From Oscillospiraceae bacterium (GTDB taxonomy: Bacteria > Bacillota > Clostridia > Oscillospirales > Ruminococcaceae), in assembly GCA_016296485.1 (NCBI GenBank), contig JAEDJF010000069.1, positions 1 to 7,901 of the forward strand: 7,901 nucleotides of DNA. The letters are read 5' to 3'. The notes under the pieces are model-generated. The model did not search any database, was not told where the DNA came from, and worked only from the letters and a program-made list of their open reading frames with translations. The translations under genes and the position numbers were made by a program. The first letter of the stretch is position 1. Every line of letters starts with the position of its first letter. This document shows positions 1-5,918 of this stretch, in pieces.

Positions 1-2279
1 AGGGCGGTACAGCCCGCGATTCCGAGAATCGTCATAAATATCCTCTTTTTGTAGCGGAAAAGGTTCCTTACGGTGACCTTCTTCGTGAAGCTCAGGTGGT
101 TCCAGATAAAGGGCAGCTTTTCAAGGAGCACCCTCTTTCCGGCTTTCGGCGCCTTGGGGCGCATAAGCGCCGCCGGGGTCTCCCGAAGCTCGGACATACA
201 GGCCATAAACACCGAAAGAGTGGTGCAGAGAAGGCAGGCAAGGGTCACAACGACCCACATCACGGGCATTTTCACAAACTCCAACGGCGGAGTTTTATAC
301 AGCATTTCATAGACGCTGTAAATTGCGCTCGGGAAAATCCAGGTTCCGAGGGCAATTCCGCAAACGGCGCCGGCGACGCTCGCAAGAGAGGAATAGATAA
401 GGAATTTTGAAACTATTGCGCCCTTGCCGTAGCCGAGAGCCTTAAAGGTTCCCACCTGGGTGCGCTCCTCCTCGACCATTCTCGTCATAGTGGTGAGGCA
501 GACGAGCAGTGCCACAAGGAAGAAGAACACCGGGAACACCTTGCCGATGCTCTCGACGCGGTTCGCGTCATTTTCAAAGGTGCTGAAGCCCGGGTTGTCC
601 TCCCTCGCGAAGACGTACCAGACGGGCTTCTTGAGGTCCTCAAGCTCCGCTTTCGCGTCCTCGAGCTTCTCCCTCGCGTCGGCAATTTCCTCCTCCGCTT
701 CGAGCTTTCCTTCCTCGTAGTCCTCAAGCCCTTCGTAGTACTCCTCCCAGCCGTCGGCAACCTCTTTTTCGGCGTCGAGAAGTTCATAATAGGCGTCGTA
801 AAGCTCCTGGGCGGCGTCGGCGAGCTCCTGCTCGCCCTCCTTTTTCGCGTCAGCAAGCTCCTTTTTCGCGTTTTCCAGCTCCTTTGAGCCGGAGCGAAGC
901 TGGCGATAGGCGGATCTTAATTCCATCTCGGCGGCTTCAAGGCTGTTGTAGGCGTAGATGGTCTGGTTGATCTGGGCAAGACCGGCGTTTACCTGCTGAA
1001 GTCCCGCAATAGCCTCTGCGTATGCCGGCGACTGCGTTCCGCCCGGAATTTGTTCCATATACGCTATTTTACTTTCAAGGTCCGCCGCCTTCTGCTCAAG
1101 GTCTGCTTGTTGAGCATAGACCATATCCATGGTCATGCCCTGGGCGGCAAGGGTGTCGTCGAACTGCTTGCGCCCGGCGGCGTATTCGTCCGCGCCTTCG
1201 CTGTATTCGCTCCAGCCCCGCTCGAGCTCGTCCTCGGCGGATTTTATTTCCTCCTCCGCGTCGGCAATTTTCTCCGCAAGCTCGGCTTTGCCGTCGACGT
1301 ATTTTTTCTGTCCGTCGCGGTACTCTTTCCAGCCGTCAGCGATTTCCTTCTCCGCGTCGGTCAGCTCTTTATAGGCGTCGTCGAGCTCCGCTTTCGCGTC
1401 CGCAAGCTCCTCCTCCGCCTCTTTTATTCCGTCGTCAAGCTCCTTCTGGGCGTCGGCAATCTTCTCGTTCGCCTCGTCCTTGATTTCTTTGAAGCGCCCC
1501 TCTTCGCGGATCTCCGCCAGGGCTTCGAACTCGTCAATATGGGGCGCAATAGCTTCTTCGTACTCGTCGCCGTAGGCTCCGAACCCCTCGGTATCCTCAA
1601 AAGTGAGATAGACCTCGGTAAAGACGTCGTAGGTAAAGTTTGACTGGGGCACCATTATATAGTTATCAAGGGTGCCGTCGCCGATGGTGGTGCTTCCCCG
1701 GTCATAACTTATATACTGGGGGCTCATCACGATTCCGACGACGGTCCAGCTGTCCCTTGCAAGGCTGTCCGAAAGGGGGTCGTCCGGGTCGGTTGTATAG
1801 ACCGAAATTTCGTCGCCGATGTCGAAAGTCACCCTCATCTGGGCGTGTCTTTCGATGACGCACTCGTCGGGACTCTCGGGAAGCCGCCCCTCGAGGACGA
1901 CGACGGAATCAATGGAGCCGTCGGCGTAATCCTCGGTTGTTTCGTCCGGGAGCGCCATCACCTTCGCGATTATGTTTGCGCCCTTGTCGTTTTCGACGAA
2001 GGCGTCCTTTGAATAGGTCGGATATATCCCCCTTATCCCCTCGGCGTTCCGGATAGCTTCCATATCCTTGTCGGAGAAGCCGTAGGTCGAAACAAGGCGG
2101 ATATCCATAAGGTTCTGGTCATTAAAATATTTTTCCTGTGTCGCAAGCATATCGGGGCAGGTGGCTTTGATTCCCGAAAAGAAGCCCGCTCCGAGGGCAA
2201 TTATTGCGAAAATCGAAAGAAACCTGCTGCGGGAGCGGCCGATTTCGCGAAATATATCTTTCAACATTGCAAAACGCAA
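1..2279 (-). CDS. FtsX/MacB-type ABC transporter permease with long coiled-coil insert (C-terminus cut by window edge)
   Basis: This is the membrane subunit of an ABC exporter or mechanotransmission complex, partner of the ATPase just upstream. The reverse-strand frame is open from the start to the window edge, about 755 codons, so the C-terminal part is missing. Numbering from the ATG at 2267: a first membrane helix at about 16-33 follows MLKDIFREIGRSRSRF, the usual opening of this Firmicutes family; an extracytoplasmic region spans about 40-250; charged Ala/Glu/Lys/Asp-rich coiled coil covers about 260-545, broken near 407-414 (IPGGTQSP); further helices lie near 575-593, 619-645 and 669-690, forming an FtsX core with EERTQVGTFKALGYGKG between the first two. 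A second repeat of the core seems to begin at about 740. I favour the TTG at 2279, four codons before the ATG, because AAGGAAGG lies 9 bases upstream of it. An in-frame TGA at 2285-2283 limits further extension. The substrate is unknown; lipid, peptide or cell-wall hydrolase control are all possible. Confidence 0.9.
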   Translation of the reverse strand, partial: MRFAMLKDIFREIGRSRSRFLSIFAIIALGAGFFSGIKATCPDMLATQEKYFNDQNLMDIRLVSTYGFSDKDMEAIRNAEGIRGIYPTYSKDAFVENDKGANIIAKVMALPDETTEDYADGSIDSVVVLEGRLPESPDECVIERHAQMRVTFDIGDEISVYTTDPDDPLSDSLARDSWTVVGIVMSPQYISYDRGSTTIGDGTLDNYIMVPQSNFTYDVFTEVYLTFEDTEGFGAYGDEYEEAIAPHIDEFEALAEIREEGRFKEIKDEANEKIADAQKELDDGIKEAEEELADAKAELDDAYKELTDAEKEIADGWKEYRDGQKKYVDGKAELAEKIADAEEEIKSAEDELERGWSEYSEGADEYAAGRKQFDDTLAAQGMTMDMVYAQQADLEQKAADLESKIAYMEQIPGGTQSPAYAEAIAGLQQVNAGLAQINQTIYAYNSLEAAEMELRSAYRQLRSGSKELENAKKELADAKKEGEQELADAAQELYDAYYELLDAEKEVADGWEEYYEGLEDYEEGKLEAEEEIADAREKLEDAKAELEDLKKPVWYVFAREDNPGFSTFENDANRVESIGKVFPVFFFLVALLVCLTTMTRMVEEERTQVGTFKALGYGKGAIVSKFLIYSSLASVAGAVCGIALGTWIFPSAIYSVYEMLYKTPPLEFVKMPVMWVVVTLACLLCTTLSVFMACMSELRETPAALMRPKAPKAGKRVLLEKLPFIWNHLSFTKKVTVRNLFRYKKRIFMTILGIAGCTA

Positions 2280-2288
2280 AACTCAGCG

Positions 2289-2296
2289 CCTTCCTT
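2289..2296 (-). promoter_or_regulatory. Ribosome binding site that favours a TTG start for the permease
   Basis: On the reverse strand AAGGAAGG lies 9 bases before the TTG at 2279 but 21 bases before the ATG at 2267. The spacing suits the TTG and is too long for the ATG. No other purine-rich block lies closer to the ATG. The preceding ATPase gene also appears to start at TTG. Confidence 0.55.
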
Positions 2297-2317
2297 CCCT
2301 TGAAAATTCACCGGGGC

Positions 2318-3022
2318 TCACCACTCGATTTGCTCAATCGGCACGGGGTTTTCGTTGATTTCAATGCCCGTGACCTTGCTGCTGTTGATGTGTATGACTT
2401 TGTCCGCCATGGGCGTCAGAGCAAGGTTATGGGTGATTACGATAACGGTCATTCCGTCCTTGCGGCAGCAGTCCTGGAGAAGCTTAAGTATCTGTTTTCC
2501 CGTCACGTAGTCAAGGGCGCCGGTGGGCTCGTCGCAAAGGAGGAGCTTCGGGTTCTTGGCAAGGGCGCGGGCGATGGAAACGCGCTGCTGCTCGCCGCCG
2601 GAAAGCTGCGCCGGGAAGTTGTTGGAGCGCTCCCCGAGCCCCACCTCCCTGAGCACCGTCATCGGGTCAAGGGGATTTTCGCAAATCTGGGAGGCAAGCT
2701 CCACGTTTTCCTTCGCCGTGAGGTTCTGAATGAGGTTATAGAACTGGAAAACGAAGCCGATGTCGTGGCGGCGATAGGTTATGAGCTGTTTGTTGTTATA
2801 TTTCGCCACGTTGCTCCCGTCAACGATAATGTCCCCCTCGTCACAGGTATCCATTCCGCCGAGAATATTGAGTATAGTCGTCTTTCCCGCGCCGGAAGGA
2901 CCGACGATTACGACGAACTCACCTTTCTCAATATCGAAGCTGACGTGGTCCGAGGCGGTTATTGTCACCTCGCCCATAGTGTAGCGCTTGCAAACGTTTT
3001 TAAGGCTTACAAAGCTATCCAA
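2318..3022 (-). CDS. ABC transporter ATP-binding protein, LolD/MacB type
   Basis: This cytoplasmic ATPase powers the adjacent FtsX-type permease. Numbered from the TTG at 3022 (234 residues, normal for the family), all nucleotide-binding elements are intact: Walker A GPSGAGKT at 41-48, Q-loop glutamine at 93 in VFQFYNL, signature LSGGEQQR at 140-147, Walker B LLLCDEP at 160-166 with the catalytic glutamate at 165, D-loop GALD at 168-171, and switch histidine 198 in ITHN. The sequence order and the FQFYNLIQNLTAKENVELA segment are typical of the LolD/MacB/FtsE-like group rather than importers. The frame is open up to an ATG at 3106, but the TTG is preferred: AAGGGGGAG (3029-3037) sits 6 bases before it and homology begins right after it (VSLKNVCKRYTMGE). 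The permease gene follows after 38 bases, so the two are very likely co-transcribed. I see no confident sigma-A promoter for it in the divergent region. The transported substrate cannot be read from the ATPase. Confidence 0.94.
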   Translation of the reverse strand: MDSFVSLKNVCKRYTMGEVTITASDHVSFDIEKGEFVVIVGPSGAGKTTILNILGGMDTCDEGDIIVDGSNVAKYNNKQLITYRRHDIGFVFQFYNLIQNLTAKENVELASQICENPLDPMTVLREVGLGERSNNFPAQLSGGEQQRVSIARALAKNPKLLLCDEPTGALDYVTGKQILKLLQDCCRKDGMTVIVITHNLALTPMADKVIHINSSKVTGIEINENPVPIEQIEW

Positions 3023-3064
3023 AACGCTCTCCCCCTTGCATTTGTATAATTGTATAGAAATTAT

Positions 3065-3093
3065 TTGTATTCCGTCGGGTTTTGTGTTATAAT
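3065..3093 (+). promoter_or_regulatory. Extended -10 sigma-A promoter for the phosphatidylserine synthase gene
   Basis: TTGTAT at 3065-3070 and a perfect TATAAT at 3088-3093 are separated by 17 bases. TG at 3085-3086, one base before the -10 box, makes it an extended -10 promoter. The predicted start is near 3100, giving a leader of about 100 bases before the ATG at 3203. The -35 box matches consensus only in TTG, which an extended -10 can compensate. The -10 box sits inside a 27-base region bounded by the short inverted arms GTCGG (3074-3078) and CCGAC (3096-3100). Confidence 0.7.
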
Positions 3094-3160
3094 ATCCGAC
3101 AAACACATATAAATATTTAACACAATCTTTCGTACGCTTGTTACTTATTTATTAATTATA

Positions 3161-3176
3161 GTTCATAAATGTGAAC
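3161..3176. repeat. Short inverted repeat in the leader of the phosphatidylserine synthase gene
   Basis: GTTCATAAATGTGAAC has 5-base perfect arms (GTTCA/TGAAC) around 6 bases. It lies downstream of the predicted transcription start and about 27 bases before the ATG at 3203. It could be a repressor site or a weak RNA hairpin. In AT-rich spacer DNA an element this short can also arise by chance. Confidence 0.3.
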
Positions 3177-3202
3177 TTTTCAACTTTAAAAAGGGGTTTT
3201 CT

Positions 3203-3826
3203 ATGAAACTGCTCGGCTTTTACAATTATACCGTCGTGCTGACCTACGCCGGCGCCGCCGCAGCCATCTGCGGCGTCTTCTTCTCCGCCTCCGGCTATCC
3301 TTTCTGGGGCGTAATCTGCCTGCTCTTTGCGGGGCTTACGGATATGTTCGACGGAAAGGTCGCCTCGACAATGAAGCGGAACGAGAGCGAAAGGGCTTTC
3401 GGAATCGAAATCGACTCCCTTTGCGACCTTATAAGCTTCGGCGTTCTTCCCATCGCCGTCGGCTACGGCATCGGGCTTTCGGGCGCTTTCTTCTATATTT
3501 CCGCAATGCTCTATCTTCTCTGCGCCATAATCCGCCTTGGGTATTTCAACGTGGACGAGGCCCAGCGCCAGCGGGGCGAGACCACCCGCCGCAAGGTCTA
3601 TTACGGGCTTCCCGTAACGGTGGCGGCGCTGATTTTCCCGCTTATCTACGGGCTTTCGGGGCTCCTCGGCGCGGCGATGCCGGTAATCTACCAAATCGCA
3701 CTTTACTGCACCGCAGTCGCCTTCGTGCTCAAATTTAAAATACATAAGCCCAGCGGCAAGGAGCTCGTGCTCGTGCTCGCCGTCGGCATCGCCGTTGCCG
3801 CCCTCGTAATCTCAAGGGGCGGCTGA
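3203..3826 (+). CDS. pssA: CDP-diacylglycerol--serine O-phosphatidyltransferase-like CDP-alcohol phosphotransferase
   Basis: This integral membrane enzyme is expected to join CDP-diacylglycerol and L-serine to give phosphatidylserine and CMP, the entry to phosphatidylethanolamine synthesis. It has 207 residues. The CDP-alcohol phosphotransferase motif lies at 47-75: D47, D50-G51, A54, G67, D71 and D75 (LTDMFDGKVAS through GIEIDSLCD), so all four metal-binding aspartates are present. The arginine that usually follows the alanine (DGxxAR) is serine 55, and the gap to G67 is longer than in the classical motif. RLGYFNV (111-117) and YYGLPVT (133-139) match phosphatidylserine synthases of Gram-positive bacteria. 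About six hydrophobic helices are visible, two before the active-site loop and four after it. AAGGGG (3191-3196) lies 6 bases before the ATG. It has its own promoter and terminator, so it is probably monocistronic. No psd (phosphatidylserine decarboxylase) gene is adjacent. Serine as the substrate is inferred from family resemblance. Confidence 0.88.
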   Translation: MKLLGFYNYTVVLTYAGAAAAICGVFFSASGYPFWGVICLLFAGLTDMFDGKVASTMKRNESERAFGIEIDSLCDLISFGVLPIAVGYGIGLSGAFFYISAMLYLLCAIIRLGYFNVDEAQRQRGETTRRKVYYGLPVTVAALIFPLIYGLSGLLGAAMPVIYQIALYCTAVAFVLKFKIHKPSGKELVLVLAVGIAVAALVISRGG

Positions 3827-3838
3827 CGCCTTAATTTC

Positions 3839-3862
3839 AAGGGACCTCGCGTCCCTTTTTTT
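3839..3862 (+). terminator. Intrinsic terminator after pssA
   Basis: AAGGGAC and GTCCCTT form a 7-base-pair stem around the loop CTCGC, followed by an uninterrupted run of T to 3862. It starts 12 bases after the pssA stop and ends only 5 bases before the ribosome binding site of the next gene. Either the next gene depends on readthrough, or its promoter lies inside pssA. Confidence 0.85.
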
Positions 3863-3880
3863 ATTTCGGAGGTGACTTAA

Positions 3881-5632
3881 ATGAACGAAAAACCTCTTTT
3901 GACTCCCGAGGGGGAGCGCCTTGACCCCGGCTGCGTGCTCGGCGAATACCCCCGCCCGCAGCTTATGCGCGACAACTGGCGCAGCCTCAACGGGTACTGG
4001 GACTACGCCATTGACAAAAGCCCGTCGGAGCCGGAGAGCTACGACGGAAAGATACTCGTTCCCTTTTCGCCGGAGGCGCCCCTTTCCGGCGTGAACCGCC
4101 GGCTCCTCCCCGGGGAATTTCTCCATTATCGGCTGGTCTTTGACTTCGATACCTCCGGTTTTTCCGGGCGGGAGCTGCTCCATTTCGGGGCTGTTGACGA
4201 GCGGTGCCGTGTGTCCCTCAACGGGACGGTGCTCGGCGAGCACCGGGGCGGCTACCTTCCCTTCACCTTCGACATAACCCCCGTGCTCAAAAGTGGAGAG
4301 AACGTGCTCACGCTAACCGTCCGGGACGACTCGGACTCCTCCTACCACGCGAACGGCAAGCAGACCTTAAAGCGGGGCGGCATCTGGTACACCGCCCAGA
4401 GCGGAATCTGGCAGACGGTCTGGCTCGAAAACGTCCCGGAAAACTATCTTAAGGGCCTTCGGATAACGCCGGATTTTGACAGCGCAGAGGTTCATTTTGA
4501 GCTCTTTGCGGAAAATCCCGAGGGCGCTAACATAGTCATCCGGGAGGGCGGCGAGGTTATCGCCGAGGACTGGACCGACGAAAACGGCAGCGTCACCCTT
4601 AAAATGGACGTCTTTCGCCCCTTCCGCCCCTGGAGCCCGGAGGACCCGTTTCTCTATGACGCGGAGGTAAACCTCGTCGGCGGCGACCGGGTCAGGAGCT
4701 ATTTCGGAATGCGGAAATTTTCCGTCGAAACCGGTTCCGATGGAAAAAAGCGCCTTTTCCTCAACAACCGGGAATATTTTCACAGCGGCGTCCTTGACCA
4801 GGGCTACTGGCCCGACGGGCTCTACACCGCCCCCAGCGACAAGGCAATGGTTGACGACATTCTCGCCATGAAGCGCCTCGGCTTCAACATGCTTCGCAAG
4901 CACATAAAAATCGAGCCCCTTCGCTGGTACTACCACTGCGACCGGCTGGGAATGCTCGTCTGGCAGGATATGGTGAGCGGCGGGCGGATGAAGGGCTTTT
5001 TCTTTAAATCCGCCTTGAGCACCCTCGGCGTCACGAAGCTCCGTGACAACAAGTACCGCTTCTTCGGGCGCGCCGACGAAGCGGGGCGCAGGGAGTTTTA
5101 CCGGGATATGGAGAGGACGGTCCTCCATCTCTATAACGTTCCGTCCATTGCCCTCTGGGCGATTTTCAACGAGGGCTGGGGTCAGTTCGACAGCGAAAAA
5201 GCCGCCGAGCGGCTCGCCGCCCTTGACGCCACCCGCACCGTTGACCGCGCAAGCGGCTGGCACGACCAGGGCGGCGGCGAGCTTTTGAGCCTCCACGTCT
5301 ATTTCCGCCCTTTCAAAATGAAGCGGGACGACCGCGCCGTCGTCCTCAGCGAGTTCGGGGGCTACAACTGCCATATTGAGGGACATTGTTTTAACGACGC
5401 GGATTACGGCTACCGCCGCTTCAAGAGCAAGGAAGCCCTCACAGAAGCGCTCAAAGCCCTTTACCGAAACGAGATAATCCCAGCGAAAGCCCGGGGGCTT
5501 TGCGCCAGCGTCTATACCCAGCTCTCGGACGTGGAGGACGAGCAGAACGGACTTCTCACCTACGACCGCAGGGTCTGCAAGCTCCCGGAGGAAGATATGG
5601 CGGAGCTCAATCGGGAGCTCATAGGCGGCTGA
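3881..5632 (+). CDS. Glycoside hydrolase family 2 enzyme (beta-galactosidase/beta-mannosidase-like), cytoplasmic
   Basis: This 583-residue retaining exo-glycosidase has the GH2 order: N-terminal jelly-roll sugar-binding domain at about 25-185 (YPRPQLMRDNWRSLNGYWDY, ending GGIWYTAQSGIWQTVWLE), an immunoglobulin-like domain at about 190-285, and a TIM barrel at about 290-583. The acid/base is E431 in FNEGWGQFD and the likely nucleophile is E491 in VLSEFGGY. RKHIKIEPLRWYYHCDRLG followed by LVWQDM (340-364) and QLSDVEDEQNGL (547-558) place it in a compact GH2 subgroup without C-terminal LacZ domains. The NxKG motif of beta-glucuronidases is not seen. No signal peptide or membrane helix is present, so it should act on sugars taken up by the cell. 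GGAGGTGA (3868-3875) lies 5 bases before the ATG, a strong site. No sugar transporter or regulator gene adjoins it, so the substrate remains open. Confidence 0.93.
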   Translation: MNEKPLLTPEGERLDPGCVLGEYPRPQLMRDNWRSLNGYWDYAIDKSPSEPESYDGKILVPFSPEAPLSGVNRRLLPGEFLHYRLVFDFDTSGFSGRELLHFGAVDERCRVSLNGTVLGEHRGGYLPFTFDITPVLKSGENVLTLTVRDDSDSSYHANGKQTLKRGGIWYTAQSGIWQTVWLENVPENYLKGLRITPDFDSAEVHFELFAENPEGANIVIREGGEVIAEDWTDENGSVTLKMDVFRPFRPWSPEDPFLYDAEVNLVGGDRVRSYFGMRKFSVETGSDGKKRLFLNNREYFHSGVLDQGYWPDGLYTAPSDKAMVDDILAMKRLGFNMLRKHIKIEPLRWYYHCDRLGMLVWQDMVSGGRMKGFFFKSALSTLGVTKLRDNKYRFFGRADEAGRREFYRDMERTVLHLYNVPSIALWAIFNEGWGQFDSEKAAERLAALDATRTVDRASGWHDQGGGELLSLHVYFRPFKMKRDDRAVVLSEFGGYNCHIEGHCFNDADYGYRRFKSKEALTEALKALYRNEIIPAKARGLCASVYTQLSDVEDEQNGLLTYDRRVCKLPEEDMAELNRELIGG

Positions 5633-5640
5633 AGCTCCGG

Positions 5641-5678
5641 TTTTCGGTGCTTTGTTACCTTTTCGGGGCTTTGTTACA
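5641..5678 (+). repeat. Tandem 19-base direct repeat after the GH2 gene
   Basis: TTTTCGGTGCTTTGTTACC at 5641-5659 is followed directly by a second unit at 5660-5678, which differs at one inner base (GGTGC to GGGGC) and at the last base. It starts 9 bases after the GH2 stop codon. No function is evident. Each unit contains GCTTTGTTAC. Confidence 0.6.
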
Positions 5679-5706
5679 AAAAATCGCTTGCTAAAGCCGT
5701 TTTTTT
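5667..5706 (+). terminator. Weak candidate terminator for the GH2 gene
   Basis: GGCTTT (5667-5672) can pair with AAAGCC (5693-5698), and seven T follow at 5700-5706. The stem is only 6 base pairs with a 20-base loop, so this is a poor intrinsic terminator. The T run also forms the start of the conserved repeat described next. If it fails, GH2 transcripts would stop at the strong terminator at 5841-5870. Confidence 0.3.
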
Positions 5707-5870
5707 ACCGAACTGGTTATAAGCTGTAACCGAAGTTTAGCCGCTTCATCACAAACTCATCATAATCGGGCGGTATTATTTAACCAGAGCAAGAGAGATG
5801 TTAGTTTCCGAGCAATTCTAACACGAACTGAAACAAGTAAGCGGCGAGCCGAAAGGTTCGCCGCTTTTTT
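5702..5870 (+). repeat. Copy 1 of a duplicated structured element, candidate small RNA
   Basis: This element recurs at 7420-7583 in the same orientation. Four blocks are identical between copies: 5724-5745 (22 bases), 5749-5762 (14), 5769-5782 (14) and 5785-5823 (39). All lie exactly 1718 bases from their counterparts, so there are no net gaps across 120 bases. The leading T-rich ACCRAACTGG region is also conserved. Visible structure: TGTTAG (5799-5804) with CTAACA (5818-5823) around a 13-base loop; a GAAA-capped terminator at 5841-5870; and GCCGCTT (5740-5746) complementary to AAGCGGC (5839-5845), which overlaps the left arm of the terminator. TATAAG at 5718-5723 could serve as a -10 box, but no matching -35 box is seen. 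No protein of useful length is encoded. I do not recognise it as a named RNA family. A standalone small RNA of about 140 bases is the best guess. Confidence 0.6.
5841..5870 (+). terminator. GAAA-capped intrinsic terminator of repeat copy 1
   Basis: GCGGCGAGCC and GGTTCGCCGC pair over 10 positions (one G-T wobble) around a GAAA tetraloop, followed by six T. It ends the plus-strand repeat and stands back to back with the brnQ terminator on the other strand, isolating the converging transcripts. Confidence 0.88.
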
Positions 5871-5880
5871 GTTTTTCTCT

Positions 5881-5911
5881 AAAAAACGGCGGGGAGTCAA
5901 AGGCTCCCCGC
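5881..5911 (-). terminator. Intrinsic terminator after brnQ
   Basis: Read on the reverse strand, GCGGGGAG (5911-5904) and CTCCCCGC (5896-5889) form an 8-base-pair GC-rich stem around a 7-base loop. After two bases a run of six T follows (5886-5881). It begins 7 bases past the brnQ stop codon. Confidence 0.85.
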
Positions 5912-5918
5912 TGTAAAT

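Noticed and set aside
485..1643. Several open frames on both strands opposite or out of frame with the coiled-coil part of the permease, up to 197 residues.
   Set aside because: They are low-complexity by-products of the repetitive GAG/GCG/CTC codons of the coiled coil, with no ribosome binding sites or family resemblance.
2204..3049. A 281-codon plus-strand frame across the ATPase gene.
   Set aside because: The reverse strand carries all ABC ATPase motifs in order. The plus-strand translation has none and has no suitable start site.
4367..5386. A 339-codon open frame on the reverse strand inside the GH2 gene.
   Set aside because: It is a mirror of GC-rich codons in an intact GH2 gene whose motifs and catalytic residues are all on the plus strand. 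It has no recognisable domain.
5798..5821. A conserved tiny frame, MLVSEQF then stop, in both repeat copies (5798-5821 and 7516-7539), with Leu and Val codons as in an attenuator peptide.
   Set aside because: The purine-rich stretch touches the ATG with no proper spacing. The frame lies inside a perfectly conserved block that forms a hairpin, and brnQ is on the opposite strand, so it cannot be the leader peptide of brnQ.
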